Notes: generated from the letters alone by a model not told the origin. A stretch of DNA of 64,000 nt from Trichostrongylus colubriformis (GCA_963978905.1 OZ022259.1:44410727-44474726), one strand, 5' to 3'; shown: positions 12,060-23,795, counted from the stretch's first letter. Translations and numbers: made by a program.

Positions 12060-15000
12060 GCGGTGGAGTGGTGTAAACTCATTCAAAGTCGCTTTCCGTT
12101 GTTGCCGGAACAACGACGTGTTGAGTGAGGCTAAAAACGGGCCCCCTCCTGGACGAGCTCCACTTCCGGCGGTGGTGCTACCGCCAGATTTGACTAGGCG
12201 GTGAGGGGTTTGTCCAATGGATAAAGTTCGAAAAACAGTACCCTTAGTTCCGTGCGGCCACCGCCCCTCCTAGCAGAAGGGGCAACGGTAGAGGGGGAGA
12301 AATCTCACGGCAAGCGATCTGCCAAACTCTTTTTAAATATCGGTACTGTTAACACTCGAGGCCTCAGCAGCGATGCCAGAATTGATCAGCTTATTTCTGA
12401 ATTGGACAGATGTGCGATTAACGTGGCATGCATCCAGGAGACGCAAAGACGAGTAGCGGGTAGATGGAGATGGCATACAGGCCACGAAGTCGTGCTTGGA
12501 GCCGGTTCAAGAAGAGGCAGAGTTGGCGGCGGCGGCTTCATAGTTTCGCCGCAACTGGCGGCTCGTGTTGCTCGCTGTGAAGTCCTTTCGGACAGGATCG
12601 CAATGCTGGTGCTCGAAATCGGAAAAACGACTATGATGAAGATTCTGTCTGTATATGCGCCCACATGCGCCTATAGCGATGACGATGTTGAGGAGTTCTA
12701 CGACGCGCTTAAACGAGCAATCAACTCCTATCCAAAAGGTAACTACGTCGTCTGCGCTGGCGATTTTAACGCCCACTTGGGCGTCGGCGAGCCCGGTGAG
12801 AGCTTTGTGGGTCCCTATGGGAGACCTGGACGGAATCCTCGAGGTGAAGCCCTGGCCTTATTCGCCGAACGATGTGGTCTATGGGTGGCGAACTCATTTT
12901 ACGAGAAACGTCGGGGACGCCGATGGACGTGGCATACTCCTAACAGAGAGTCGTTCCATGAAATCGACTTTATCATGACAAACTGTCTGCGACTGTGCCA
13001 CAACGTTACAGTCATCGGAGAATCGCATTTTAACATCGGTTCCGATCGTCGTCTAGTCCGAGCCGACCATTGCGATAAATCTCAAGAAGGAAAGGAGACG
13101 GATAGCTGCAAGTTACTCACGGAGAGCCCGATTCACGTTGTCTGAGAATACCGGAGAGCCCGATTCACGTTGTCTGAGAATACGTTGAGGACGCTTGCTT
13201 CTAAGACAGACTTTTCCGGTGGAAATGGTGACATTCACGATAGATACGGGAGGAGGATCTCTGCCATCCGATCCGTTGTGAAGGCTGCTTCAGAGCGCGT
13301 TCCGACTTTATCATGACAAACTGTCTGCGCCTGTGCCACAACGTTACAGTCATCGGAGAATCGCATTTTAACATCGGTTCCGATCATCGTCTAGTCCGAG
13401 CCGACCATTGCAATAAATCTCAAGAAGGAAAGGAGACGGATAGCTGCAAGTTACTCACGGAGAGCCCGATTCACGTTGTCTGAGAATACCGGAGAGCCCG
13501 ATTCACGTTGTCTGAGAATACGTTGAGGACGCTTGCTTCTAAGACAGACTTTTCCGGTGGAGATGGTGACATTCACGATAGATACGGGAGGAGGATCTCT
13601 GCCATCCGATCCGTTGTGGAGGCTGCTTCAGAGCGCGTTCTGAGCAAACCACGCCAGCGGCTAAATAATGAGACCCTACGGATGCTGGCTACTCGGAAGA
13701 AGCTGATAAGCTCCCTGGACCCGGTGGCTCGCACGGTGCTGAACAAGGTCATTCGCTCTAGAGTGGAGAACAACTATCGTGAATAAGCTGTACGGAGAGC
13801 AAGGGAAGCGGCGCAAAAATCGCTTAGCATTAAAAGGACTTCCATTAGCACTCGCCTCAAGACTATTCCTCCTTAGTACTTGACGAGAAGGGACGGCTCT
13901 ATTGCCAGAAGTCGCAAGGACATGGAGGAAGAGATTCAAAGTTTCTTCCAGGATCTGTTCTCTACCAAAGAGCAATTTCAGCCGTGTGCTATCTCATATG
14001 ATGACGCAGCTGAAAGGGAGGAGTGGCGAGTTTTGGAGTCGGAAGTGGCCCATGCTATTCGTCAGACAAAGAAAGGAAAAGCACCTGGACAGACCACATG
14101 CGAGCAGAGCACTTCAAGTGTATGGAGGAGTTCCTCACCCGTCCCCTCGCCGATATGTTCACGGAAATTCTCGCGACGGGGTCGGTTCCGCAGGATTGGC
14201 TCGGATCTAAGACCATCTTAGTGCACAAAAAGGGACCGCGTGATGCTTTGGCTAATTATTGCCCTATCGCTCTCCTATCTGTGGTGCTCAAGCTTTTTTC
14301 TCGCGTCATTCTCAATCGCATGTGGCGCACTCTCACTATGAGCACGCGCAGAGAGCAAGCCGGTTTTCGTGAAGGATTTTTGACTATCGACCATATCCAT
14401 GTCGTTTCGCAACTCACGGAACACGTAGAGAGTACCGGCTCCCGTTATGCTTCCTCTTTGTCGATCTCAAGAAAGCGTTGACACGATCGAACATCAGGCG
14501 GTGCTGAATGCTCTCATTACGTTCGGAGTCCCTCGTCGATACATTGACGTAATGCGCCAGTGCAACACGGGCTACTTCACTGATATCAAGTTGCTGAATA
14601 GTCCGGTTCGTGTTGGAATTCAACGAGGAGAGCCGCAAGGCGAAGTCATTTCTCCGAAACTGTTCTCCGCTGCTCTCGAGCTCGTAATGCGAAACGTTGA
14701 GCTTCCTTGCGGCATTGATATAGATGGTGAGAAGTTCCAGTATCTGCTCTTTGCGGAGGACATCATCTATATCGGTACTAAGCCGTGTGCTCTCGAGGTT
14801 GAGAATTCTCTGCGAAGCCGTTCGTCTTACCGAGCTCCAAATCCATTCAGGCAAAACTCAGTGGATGAAGAACAGTTACGTGGAGGATTACACTTTGCAC
14901 CTGGAGGGCTCTGTGATCGAAGAAGTCTCCTCGTACGTCTATCTCGGTCAGGCAATCACCATGGATAATGACCTCACTGCCGAGATCAGCCGGCGCCGTA

Positions 15001-15522
15001 AAGCAGGCTGGGCCGCGTTCAACAAGTATCGTGATATTCTTACCGACAAGCGGCTAGACGGTCAGATCCGAGGACAAGTGTTTAATAGCCATGTCCTCCC
15101 AGCGCTAGTCTACAGATGCGAGACATCGAATACTACTCGGGCTGAGGAGGACAGGCTAGCAGTGATGCAAAGGGCTATGGATCGGATTATATGTGATAAG
15201 TCGATTATGCAAAAAATTCCGAGTCGCGAGATCCGGAGGCGAACCTGTGTTGGAGACGTGATTGAAACCATATACGATTCAAAGAAGCGTTGGGCCATCC
15301 ATGTTGCTCGCCTCATAGATAACCGATGGTTGTGCCGAGTGACTGACTGGTATTCTCGTGGAGTGGAAAGACCGTCGGGAAGGCCACCAACCAGATAGAT
15401 ACACTGAGGATCTTTGGTCAAAGATGGCGGTAGTGGCAAGGAATCGCGACGCTTGGCATGGATGTGTCCTGCAAGGATGGCGTGACTACCCTTGAAGAGC
15501 GGACTTCAAGGTATTCAAGGTA
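12060..15522 (+). pseudogene. RTE-type LINE copy B: 5' UTR, AP-endonuclease, RT
   Basis: The most complete RTE copy. A GC-rich leader (about 12,060-12,320) precedes a long open endonuclease frame (12,252-13,142) with GTVNTRGL, ACIQETQ (catalytic Glu), CAGDFNAHLG, EIDFIMTN and GSDRRLV. The last replaces the catalytic His of GSDHR by Arg. A 338 bp tandem duplication starts here, and its second copy retains GSDHR. The RT follows in pieces: AEHFKCMEEFLTRPLADMF, KTILVHKKGP, then GFREGF, EHQAV and FGVPRRYIDVMRQCNTGYF, and QGEVISPKLFSAALEL. The box reads FAED at 14,750-14,761. A one-base frameshift just after it is shared with copy A. Homology to copy A stops at 15,521 with no tail, so the 3' end is truncated. 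It is dead as a protein-coding element. Confidence 0.85.
12965..13640 (+). repeat. 338 bp tandem duplication inside RTE copy B
   Basis: CGACTTTATC recurs at 12,965 and 13,303, and the sequences that follow are almost identical for 338 bp. Each unit also contains a roughly 31 bp internal tandem copy (CGGAGAGCCCGATTCACGTT twice). The small duplication therefore preceded the large one. Copy A lacks both. Confidence 0.9.
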
Positions 15523-15529
15523 AGGTTCA

Positions 15530-16110
15530 TAGATATATGACGAGCAGTTATAAGAAGCTTCCGATGGGTGTAGGTGTTTGTAGTATGCAGTATAAATGGC
15601 GCACAGTCGTGCACGTATTACGAACCGATCGATATCGATTAGTAGTAGCTGGCAGCAATGAGTACCCAAATCAGTACACGTAATAGGTTGGTGGACAAGT
15701 TTGACAACTTTCGTTTTCTTTTTTGTTATTTTTTATCTTTGCATTCATTCAACGTAACATGCACCACAACTGTATGTCAAGACACCGACGACCGCTCGAG
15801 GCTCCTCACGTGGAAATTCGTAGAACTCTGGTCGAAGAAAATCGGAGAAAATTTTCAGACCACGTTGGTTAGACTGTCATTTCGTGTGCGAAAAGTGAGG
15901 AGGAGAGCAGATCATGGGATGATCCGTGTGCATGAGGTAAGACCATGCGATGGATAATAAAGAAAAGATCAGAAAAATATCTCTGACGTTCCTCGAATTT
16001 TCTTCACAACAGAGGTCACGCAAAACCACGAAGGTAATTAATTTTGTTTCTTTTTTTTCAGCTTGGCCACATGATCCAGATATCTACCGCAAAATTTCTT
16101 TTGGCTAGGG
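15530..16110. other. No gene recognised
   Basis: Non-coding sequence 3' of RTE copy B; nothing recognised. Confidence 0.35.
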
Positions 16111-16114
16111 TGTT

Positions 16115-16270
16115 AGAGAACGGAGGTGGTGTATTGGCTGGTGGCATGCATCCCATTTGATGGTGCGGGGATCAATTTCCGCATCAACGCCCGCCCAGAC
16201 CAAGCAAACCTTCCATCCCTTCGGGATAGGTGAATTTGTACCAGTCTCGAATGTCCCAGTAATGTCTTCT
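16115..16270 (+). repeat. tRNA-like SINE, type 3
   Basis: GGTGGTGTATTGGCTGGTGG (A-box region) is followed by a B-box-like GATCAATTT in a T-arm, then a tail beginning CGCCCGCCCAGACCAAGC and CCCTTCGGGATAGGTGAATT. The same head and tail occur on the minus strand at 41,130-41,290, which establishes it as a dispersed element rather than a single tRNA gene. Confidence 0.6.
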
Positions 16271-16279
16271 TGCAGCACC

Positions 16280-17085
16280 TGGGGTGACTTGTCATATCAC
16301 GCACGACTGCCCGGCATCCTTTTCATGAGCTTTAGCATCCTTCTTATGAGCTTGGCGTAGGGCACAGAGAATAGCGATTCAATGGTAATGTGTCCATAAT
16401 CTCCTATAAAAAGTCGACTTTTCAACGGAAACTGACAGAGCAGCGTTGGCAATGAGTGGTGCTAACGCTGCTGTGTCAGCTGTCGGACCGCATCATATTC
16501 TGTAGCCGATCTTTCCTACCACGTGGTCATTGGAAGATCCCTAGCGATACACGCAAAATTGGGCCTTGAAGGCTTCTCATAAATTTCGTATAGCCAATAC
16601 ATGCGGCGGACGAATGAGTTGGTTAGCTAATCGGAACGTCAAAAGTTAGTGCACACATGATACACGAAACTACAACGATTTTTGCTGCAGTAAATCTGAG
16701 TGTTCTGGATCTTATAGACCAATCTTATGGCTTTTCACCCACCAACACTGCTTGCCTACTCTTATCGGAACAGGGGTAGAATAAGATCACATGCTGAGCT
16801 TCTAACGACTGTGCTATAACGGTGTTGCAGTAGTATTCAATATTTTGGATCCTGACTTATTCACTTATTCTTGCTCTTATCAGTATTCATAAACAGATTT
16901 TAGTTCGGTCACTCACAATTTTTGTCCCCGTCTCCCTTTGTGGAATCTATGAGGATCACCATCCTTGCTGGAGTCAGGAAGCTTCACGGATTCGTTTGCA
17001 CTTTCCATTTGATACACCTTATCGGTACCTGGCTATTGTTATGAGTCCTGGCCATTCGCCATAACTCTCCGTTTCAAATCCGACA
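16280..17085. other. No gene recognised
   Basis: No exon, RNA gene or repeat recognised on either strand. Confidence 0.35.
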
Positions 17086-17091
17086 CACCAG

Positions 17092-17463
17092 TCATGATCT
17101 TTGAAGATGTGGGTGATCGTAGAGACAGCAGCAAATGTGGTGATGTGCAACCTGCGAAGTGCAACCTCGGTCCAGGGGACGCTCTTCGTCGGCTTCTATC
17201 AATCTGCTCCAGTCCACAACCGTCGGTGTTCCCCTCACATCCGTGTCAACGGCAACGCTGCGGGATCGAAATGAAGACGCGGCAGATTCAGTGACAGACA
17301 ACTTGCGCCACTGATTACCGTCATGTTGTAAGGGAAGAAGAATCATCGGAGTTGGTGGACTAATATGGTATGCGGAATCTCCTTCTTGTGCAAGAAATTC
17401 CTTTCTCATAACAGAGCTCCTTTCGCCCAAACCAAGGCGAAATCCGTGCCCCTGCTGGTCCAC
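17092..17463 (-). CDS. Candidate exon, possibly of an M13-like peptidase
   Basis: A minus-strand frame of about 120 codons is open after a TTCGTAG acceptor (17,464). It begins VDQQGHGFRLGLG and continues through FLAQEGDSAYHISPPT and RGTPTVVDWSRLIEAD. A possible donor follows CTTCGCAG near 17,145. The opening loosely resembles the L-x-x-D-Q-x-G-L-G-L stretch that follows the first lobe of M13 peptidases, and it lies downstream, on the same strand, of the M13 exons at 24 kb. The splice phase does not join cleanly to the exon ending at 23,982 unless a weaker donor is used. Coding character is likely; the family is a guess. Confidence 0.35.
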   Translation of the reverse strand: MDQQGHGFRLGLGERSSVMRKEFLAQEGDSAYHISPPTPMILLPLQHDGNQWRKLSVTESAASSFRSRSVAVDTDVRGTPTVVDWSRLIEADEERPLDRGCTSQVAHHHICCCLYDHPHLQRS

Positions 17464-17686
17464 TACGAATAATTCCAATTATTTCATTTGTGAATGGTTG
17501 TTTGTTGTCATGATAGCTGTTTCCTACAAAACAACATTTCTGTCATTGCTTCGGATGCGTTTGATGCACCTAGCTAGCGTGATGCGTGAACACCACTGGT
17601 TTGCCCCAAAACAACACCTGTTTCCAAATAATATTCGGATGTTGTGTTTGCACCAAATCTGAGGTCTATTGCTATGAATGTGCTAC

Positions 17687-17851
17687 CTTATAATATGTTT
17701 CGTCCACTTGACTCAATTTCAAAGAAGAAGCGTTGTTTTCCTGATACGACAATGCGTAGATCTTCCCCATGAAAGTCCTCAAGGCCATGATATCTGATGG
17801 CGTTTTAGTTTTGTAGAAGTTGATACCTTTATCGGCTGCTATCAATTTCAT
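17687..17851 (-). CDS. Candidate internal exon, unknown protein
   Basis: A 165 bp exon candidate of 55 codons in phase 0, between CTGTTTCAG (acceptor, ending at 17,852) and AAG|GTAGCA (donor). It reads ADKGINFYKTKTPSDIMALR and ends DETYYK. The splice context is good. The sequence is weakly reminiscent of the N-lobe exon at 24,502-24,641 (SD-x-x-x-x-x-R-x-F pattern), so it could belong to a second M13-like gene. That is not established. Confidence 0.4.
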
Positions 17852-18003
17852 CTGAAACAGAACAGATCTCCTTCACCTCCATACTTGTGATACACTGTAG
17901 GAAAACTTAAGCGAATTTCTGCAAATTTTTACTCATAAAACCGTATCTCAGTTCGATATGCGTCTTTCAATCAATGGTATTTCCATATCACATTCGCAAC
18001 GGT

Positions 18004-18023
18004 GTCAGCCACCGGTGGCTGAC
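18004..18023. repeat. 20 bp perfect palindrome
   Basis: GTCAGCCACCGGTGGCTGAC reads the same on both strands. A weaker palindrome of the same type (GACAGCC...GGCTGAC) lies at 18,049-18,068. Confidence 0.7.
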
Positions 18024-18514
18024 TCTAAGTTGGCCGGTTTGGACCATGACAGCCATTTGTGGCTGACAGACGTCTCATGAATCTTTTAATAGCACCTTTA
18101 GATATTTAAGAAAGTTCTTTGGGTAAACAACTGCTTGCACCCATCTGCTGTTATGCATGCCATGGACCGGAGGAAGCAGGCTCGAATTCTTATAAAGACC
18201 CCCAATAGCGTCAGCTGGGCAAAAAGAAAATAGTTAACACAAAAGCTCTACCCATGATGTTATTCGGGGTACTGATCAGAAATACGGTGTTCATTTGAGC
18301 ACCGGCATTGGTAGACTCCAGGAACGACAAGCTTGTTTATTTTTAACCGTGAATCCGACACCAGCACTTCAAGGGAATGTCACGTTTGATTAGCATTCTG
18401 AATTCCGGACATTTTAGGTAGGCGAAGTTTTGCTCTGTTCTCTCTCACTTGTCACTGCAATCATTTTACTACACACTAAAGCTTGCATTTTTACCTAGGT
18501 TCTAGTGGAGTGAA

Positions 18515-18612
18515 AACAAGTTTCGCACCTCCTGAAGTTCAGGCAAAAACAGGATAGGCGCCGAGCACAGTGAAGAAACATCCGTAACTACATTAACCCC
18601 AAAAAGAAAACA
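18515..18612. repeat. Repeat with an inverted partner at 19,510-19,572
   Basis: The reverse complement of this stretch (TTAATGTAGTTA, then TTTCTTCACTGTGCTCGGCG) recurs on the plus strand at 19,510-19,572 with few changes. It is a dispersed non-coding repeat of unknown class. Confidence 0.55.
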
Positions 18613-18619
18613 TAAAAGG

Positions 18620-20510
18620 AATAAAAGCAGGGGAAAACGAAAAATGGGACCAGCCGCATATGGCTGACATTGAGCCGCCGGCCACAATCGAATCGGTCCA
18701 TAAACGCCAATTTTTGAAAATGGGTGCGGTCGCTAATGGCTTTAATTCAACACGCTATAGTCAAGGAGGTGCGTGATTGTCTATATCTTCTTGTTACACG
18801 TCTGACGATTTGTTTCAAGCGATCATCGTGAAGGCAGACTCCAATTTTTCGCAATTTTTGAAGACACTGCTCTTATGATTAGTAGAGCTCTGGCAAGTAT
18901 AGCCAATGAGAGTCTGGTGCTCCAGTCTCCAGACTGCTGCTTCTTCAAGTTTTTGGAGATGATCAGTGAAGTACGCGGTAGGGCGTTATTCCTCGTGGTA
19001 CCCATTTCCCATATTTTGAAGGATCAAAGCAGTTTGGTAGTCATCAACATCTATAAGGGAGCCACTCTTTCTTTTTTCAAAATGGGGTGGCTCGCCGATT
19101 CCACTAAACGCTTTGATCAAGAAAAGTTGAGAGCATTTCTCTCTCAGCTCGGAACATTTGAAACTAGACAGAAGCAGCACCATTTGATGCACTGTATTTT
19201 CCCATGCTATGTTAACTTTTGCGGCTATCAACAATGCTTGTTCATTTAAAGTCGAATAGAAAAACGGGAAGAAACAAGTGAATTCTTTTGAAAAGGTGTT
19301 TAATACGATGTGCAGTGAAGTTACCCCAATGGTTCAAAACATTATGGGATTTACCGCATTCAGGAAAACATGTTGAGGAAGGGCAACTATTTTCCATCTA
19401 ACAAGGAGCACAATATATCTTTTTTCTTTCAAATTAGGATTTATCTTGTAAGCACACAGAATCGATCAGGACTTACAATGTATTGTACGTATACACTTAG
19501 GTATGTCCTTTCATGTTTTCTTTTTGAGGTTAATGTAGTTAAGAATGTTTCTTCACTGTGCTCGGCGCAATAGCTATTGAAAACACCCACGGCATGAGGT
19601 GCGGCACAAGATAGATGCCTGTGGATGCGCAGTTGATTGTCCCATTGACATTTTTGGAGCCTGTCACTCTGGTTCTGATATGTCTGATGTCTTTCTACTC
19701 AAACGGCGCTGTTCATTGCGACAGATAATTAACTTAGTGTAGAAAATTCAGGGGAAAGTTGACCGTTTTCGCATCTCCTTTGTATGAGTATGTGTGTGAA
19801 TATACTGGTAAAGTGAATATGTAGAATTATATATGCAAGGATAAGCATATGGAGTATAGGTATGCGCGAATATAGAGCCAACCACAACGAATGACGTTAT
19901 TTACAGCTATAAAATTTCCATCAATTACATGTCCATGCATTACATTTTTCGAGAGGAAATAGTCAGCTCTCTTATAATTTTCTTTCACACTGCCTATCAG
20001 TAAGGTCAAGCTGGGCTCGCGAAGAGAGGGTACAATGGCGAAAACCAGGCATATTAGCAAGTGGTTAACGCTATCTCACCAGCAGATAATTCATCAATTA
20101 TTCATAAGTCTTTTGGCTCCCACTTCCTCCACACTTCCGAGTGTTTTGGTGCAGAGTTGCAGTCTCATTCCAAACTTGTTTTTTCCGCCAGCGTCCAAGA
20201 AGCGTCAAAGCGAAAATTCGACATAACGATGCACACCCAGATTTTGACAACAGTCTAATCTCGGCCCCAGTCACTGCCTTATCGTAGAGCTTCACCGGTT
20301 TTTATCTGCTGTAGCCATGTAACACTTGAGGTATAAATTCGTATTCGTAGATACCGGCAGAAGTCATGCATGTTGGTAGAATAGTAGAATTCGAAAAGTG
20401 AAAGCATTCAATCTGACATCCAGATAGAAGAACGTGCAGGAGAGCTTGGGATTGGTACGATATACAGACTTGATGAATATGGTGCGGTTTGCCTAGTTCT
20501 TGCCCATCAG
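18620..20510. other. Mostly non-coding; no gene assigned
   Basis: Overlapping frames on both strands at 18,875-19,250 (up to 124 codons on the plus strand) are not bounded by convincing splice sites. Apart from the repeat at 19,510 nothing is recognised. Confidence 0.3.
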
Positions 20511-20514
20511 CCGC

Positions 20515-20972
20515 TCACGTCGCGAGCTGCCCGTTCCACGTGATATCTGGTGGGTCAGCTGTATCGAAGCATCTGCGCCACCTAGAGGTCCTTTTGTCCA
20601 ACAATTCTCTCACATTGGCTGCTTGAATGCAACATTCTCCAACTTCGACCTCCTCGTTGTACATAGAAAATAAATTCCACTGATTTTCGGAGAGCCTTTG
20701 ATGAGCCGAAGCTTGATGCTCCAAGGCGTTCCCATGCAGAGAGTCACGTCAGCATGTTCCGGATGTTTTTCTTGGAATTGTTCTACGAATCTGTGAGTCG
20801 TTAACGATTTGGATGGCTTCTCAAATAGGAACCAGAGCGAGCCTTGCGAATCCCTGCAGCAACACAGCGCTCCCTTCCCAAATGCTTCCATCATGACACA
20901 GTCGGTGCCCATATGGTATTGAAACTCGACGTAGGCAGGCAATGTCAAAATCGTCTGCATTCTAGAACCCAA
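20515..20972 (-). pseudogene. Probable coding remnant of unknown protein with one frameshift
   Basis: Two overlapping minus-strand frames, 20,972-20,610 and 20,724-20,515, read as one protein if a single shift is allowed near 20,690. The first runs through LPAYVEFQYHMGTDC, GKGALCCC and WFLFEKPSKSLTTHRFVEQF to LCMGTPWSIKLRLIKGSPK. The second continues NQWNLFSMYNEEVEVGEC to PPDITWNGQLAT and a stop. The acceptor-like TTGGGTTCTAG lies just upstream at about 20,973. Its length and composition look like a real exon. No family recognised. Confidence 0.4.
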
Positions 20973-21164
20973 CGATCATACAAAGGTTGGACCTCACGTA
21001 CTTTCGTTTTTGCCTCATTTCTGCACTGCTCACCACTTGTACCTCCACTTCAACATTTCAAAGACTCAGTTATCACCAGAAAATTGTTTCATATTAGCTT
21101 TGTTCAAGTGATCTCTACTCTTGATTATTTCATCAAAACATTAAGTTCAACCAGGGAAGGATTT

Positions 21165-21945
21165 CATTTTCCATGAAACTTCAAATTAAGACCCGGAGTG
21201 GTCCATGGAGCTCCGACTACTGAATACAACTGTGGAAACCGAAATTGCAAAATGCCATTCTGAAGCAAGTGAGGACGGGACAAAGTGTGCTTATAATGAC
21301 TCGTTGGTGAGACTGTCATGAGCACGGTTAGCACGATCCAGTAACGGCCACCGTAGCCCAATGGCAGTATCCCAGAGCTCAGATTAGGAGCAGTAGGTTT
21401 GCTGCCCGCCAGTGTGGTTTTCTTTGCATTTCGTACAAAAAATGATTGAAGCAAGTCGCTCATAGACGCGTATCTTGAATGCTGCTTCTCTACCACTATG
21501 GACAGAGCAGTCGATTGACTCAAGCGCAAACAATCATCAAATATCAGTCAGTGGTGCGTTTGAAAATGTGATGTCAGATGTTAGGGCCAAGGTGTTAGTG
21601 CAGGTGAGCCAGTGCAAGGAAGCTTTCAAAGGTAAAAGAAAAATACTTAAAAACGATAAAACGCAAAACACAAAAGAATCGCACCGGTGGGGAGGGAGCC
21701 CGCCATTTCATGTTTGCAGATCGGGGGAACTACAAATGGGTCACGGTGTACGATGACGGAACAGTGCTGGCCGTGCTCATGACAAAGTAGCCCGCCAGTA
21801 AGTCATCAGAAGCAAACTATGACCCCTCCATATTCACTCAAAAATGGCATTTTGCAGTTTCGGTTTTCACAGTACAATTAGTATTTGGAGCTCTATGGAA
21901 GCAATAGGGTCTCAATTCCAACTTCCGTGGAAATTTGAAACACTT
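21165..21945. repeat. Foldback repeat, arms about 200 bp
   Basis: 21,165-21,400 is complementary, with about 20-25% mismatch, to 21,740-21,945. Shared words include ATGGCATTTTGCA, TTTCGGTTT(T/C)CACAG and GGCCGTGCTCATGAC. The loop contains TAGCCCAATGG, a perfect match to a pol III A box, but no good B box. Diverged arms suggest an old inverted insertion. Confidence 0.55.
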
Positions 21946-22324
21946 GCTTGGTACGGGCGAAAAAGATTAGAACTCGAATTCCGTAGAAGTCTTATTAAGG
22001 CAATGAGCTCCCTACCAGACGAAGAAGAAGCTCAGTAAAATACATCTGAAATATTCGTGTGAAATCTTTGCCCAGATTTGAGAGCAAGGTTGTCCTCGGA
22101 ACAAACTGAAAGGGCAAGCATCATTGCATAAAAATGAATCGGAGTAGTTACTTTGTTTTCTTTTTTTTGTCTACTCTAAGGACATCTCATCGTGTTCCTC
22201 ACAAAGAATGTAATATCATCCTTGAAAATTGTCTGAAATGATATCTCAGGCTCTTTTTAATGGGCTGAGAAGAGATCAGCAAAAGATAACTGAAGTGGCA
22301 AGAATTTGTAAAATTACACATCAC

Positions 22325-22450
22325 ACATTAAGGCCGTAATTCTTCTATTATATAAAGCCTAACTTTGTGTGCTCGATTGTCGGGGGTTTGTCGGTGTGTT
22401 TGTCCGTCCGCAGATTAGTGATAATGATAAACAAGTCTATAAAGCAAAGC
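22325..22450 (-). repeat. Family-R fragment, left of the SINE palindrome
   Basis: The reverse complement matches the plus-strand copy at 30,175-30,310 (GGTTGCTTTGCT, then the GCGGACGGACA head and the CGACACACAAAG block). Its other half lies at 23,475-23,795, so the palindrome at 22,450-23,470 splits one family-R copy. Confidence 0.65.
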
Positions 22451-23470
22451 AACCGAGCTAACAAGGAAAGGATGGTAAGTCGAAGTGGCCGTTTGTAATG
22501 GGGTTTATACCAATGATAGGGCTCGGAATGCCATTCACCAGTCTGCATTCCATATCTGCTGTGCGTCTCTGGGAGCAGAGTCACAAGCGTTCGAAGAGAA
22601 AAACTCAGCACATATGCGATAGGCAAGTGTAACGCACGTGTGCTTTGATAGCAAAGTGGATATGCGCCAGTACTCAAGTTTGAGGGGTCACGGGTTCGGA
22701 TTTTGTTGAACGTGCCTTTTTGCATTTTTCCCAAATTATTTCCCGAACGTTACAGTGAATTACATGCTCCGAGAGCTTGATCCCACTGCGAAAAAGCATT
22801 TCTGAAGAAATAAATCCATTTTCGTTGTTTTATCATGTACATTTCCACTTCTTCGTTTATTGCCTTCACAAACATGTTTTTTACAGTCAGTGTATGAATT
22901 AATCTAGAAGTGGACATGGTACACACGACACTAGTCAAATTTGTGCCTCTTCCAAAAATTACAAGGCTGTGAAAAGCTATTCTTTATTCGGTGTTCGCAC
23001 TGCGAAAAGCTTCTTTGTTTTCATCACTTCATTTTAAATTACCACATTTGTTGTAAAATGATATAAAGGCTATAAACGCAGAAGTGGAAATGTACATGAT
23101 AAAACAGCGAAAATGGATTCATTTCCTCAGAAATGCTCTTTCGTAGTGAGATCAAGCTCTCGGAGCATGGAATTCCTTGTTTGTAACGTTCGGGAAGTAA
23201 TTTGGGAAAAATGCAAAAAGACACATTCAGCAAGGATCCGAACTCATGCCCACTCGAACTTCAGTCGTAGCACATAACCACCTGGCTATCAAATCACACA
23301 ACGGTTTCACTTGCCTATCGCATATATGCTGAGTTGCTTCGCTTTCGACGCTTGTAACTCTGCTGCCAGATACGCACAGCAGATATGGAATGCAGATTGG
23401 TGAATGGCATCTCGAGCCCTATCATTGGTATAAACCCCACTTCAAACGGCCACTTCGACTTACCATCCTT
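22450..23470. mobile_element. Palindromic pair of tRNA-like SINEs
   Basis: 22,450-22,880 and 23,040-23,470 are inverted copies of each other. They share GGATGGTAAGTCGAAGTGGC at the outer ends and ACATTTCCACTTCT near the centre. Each arm has a tRNA-like head: an A box TAGCAAAGTGG at about 22,648 (TAGCCAGGTGG in the other arm), and a B-box-like GGGTTCGGAT at about 22,691 (GAGTTCGGATC). The two heads face inward from opposite sides. It sits inside a family-R copy. Two head-to-head SINE insertions or one foldback duplication could explain it. Confidence 0.6.
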
Positions 23471-23474
23471 CCCT

Positions 23475-23795
23475 TGTAACTGGGGAGAAATGATGGGTGT
23501 TGGAGTATCACCGTAAGACCATGTTATCGTGGTGAAACCCTCGTCTGCTTATATAAACACCTATTTCGTTCTTGTGCCGCCATTCTGCATTGCGCTAACG
23601 TCTCACTAGGTGAACATACTGGAATGGCGTGTAGGTATGTTGGGTTGTAGGAAGAGAAGTGCGGTTTGGGATACAGATCAAAGAGTGAATAATCGAGTGA
23701 ATGCCTTCTGCTGGCAGGCAAACTCTGAGGCAAGCACACCATTGAGCCGTGTACGCTGCTATGTACGACCGATACAGTGATGCACACCCCAAAAC
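23475..23795 (-). repeat. Family-R fragment, right of the SINE palindrome
   Basis: The reverse complement matches 29,950-30,175, including the CCAACATAC block and the TATATAAG block. It completes the copy begun at 22,325-22,450. Confidence 0.65.

Noticed and set aside
17687..17851. Second M13 exon equivalent to 24,502-24,641
   Set aside because: The resemblance is limited to a few positions and lacks the F-x-x-S-C cysteine; kept only as an unknown exon candidate.
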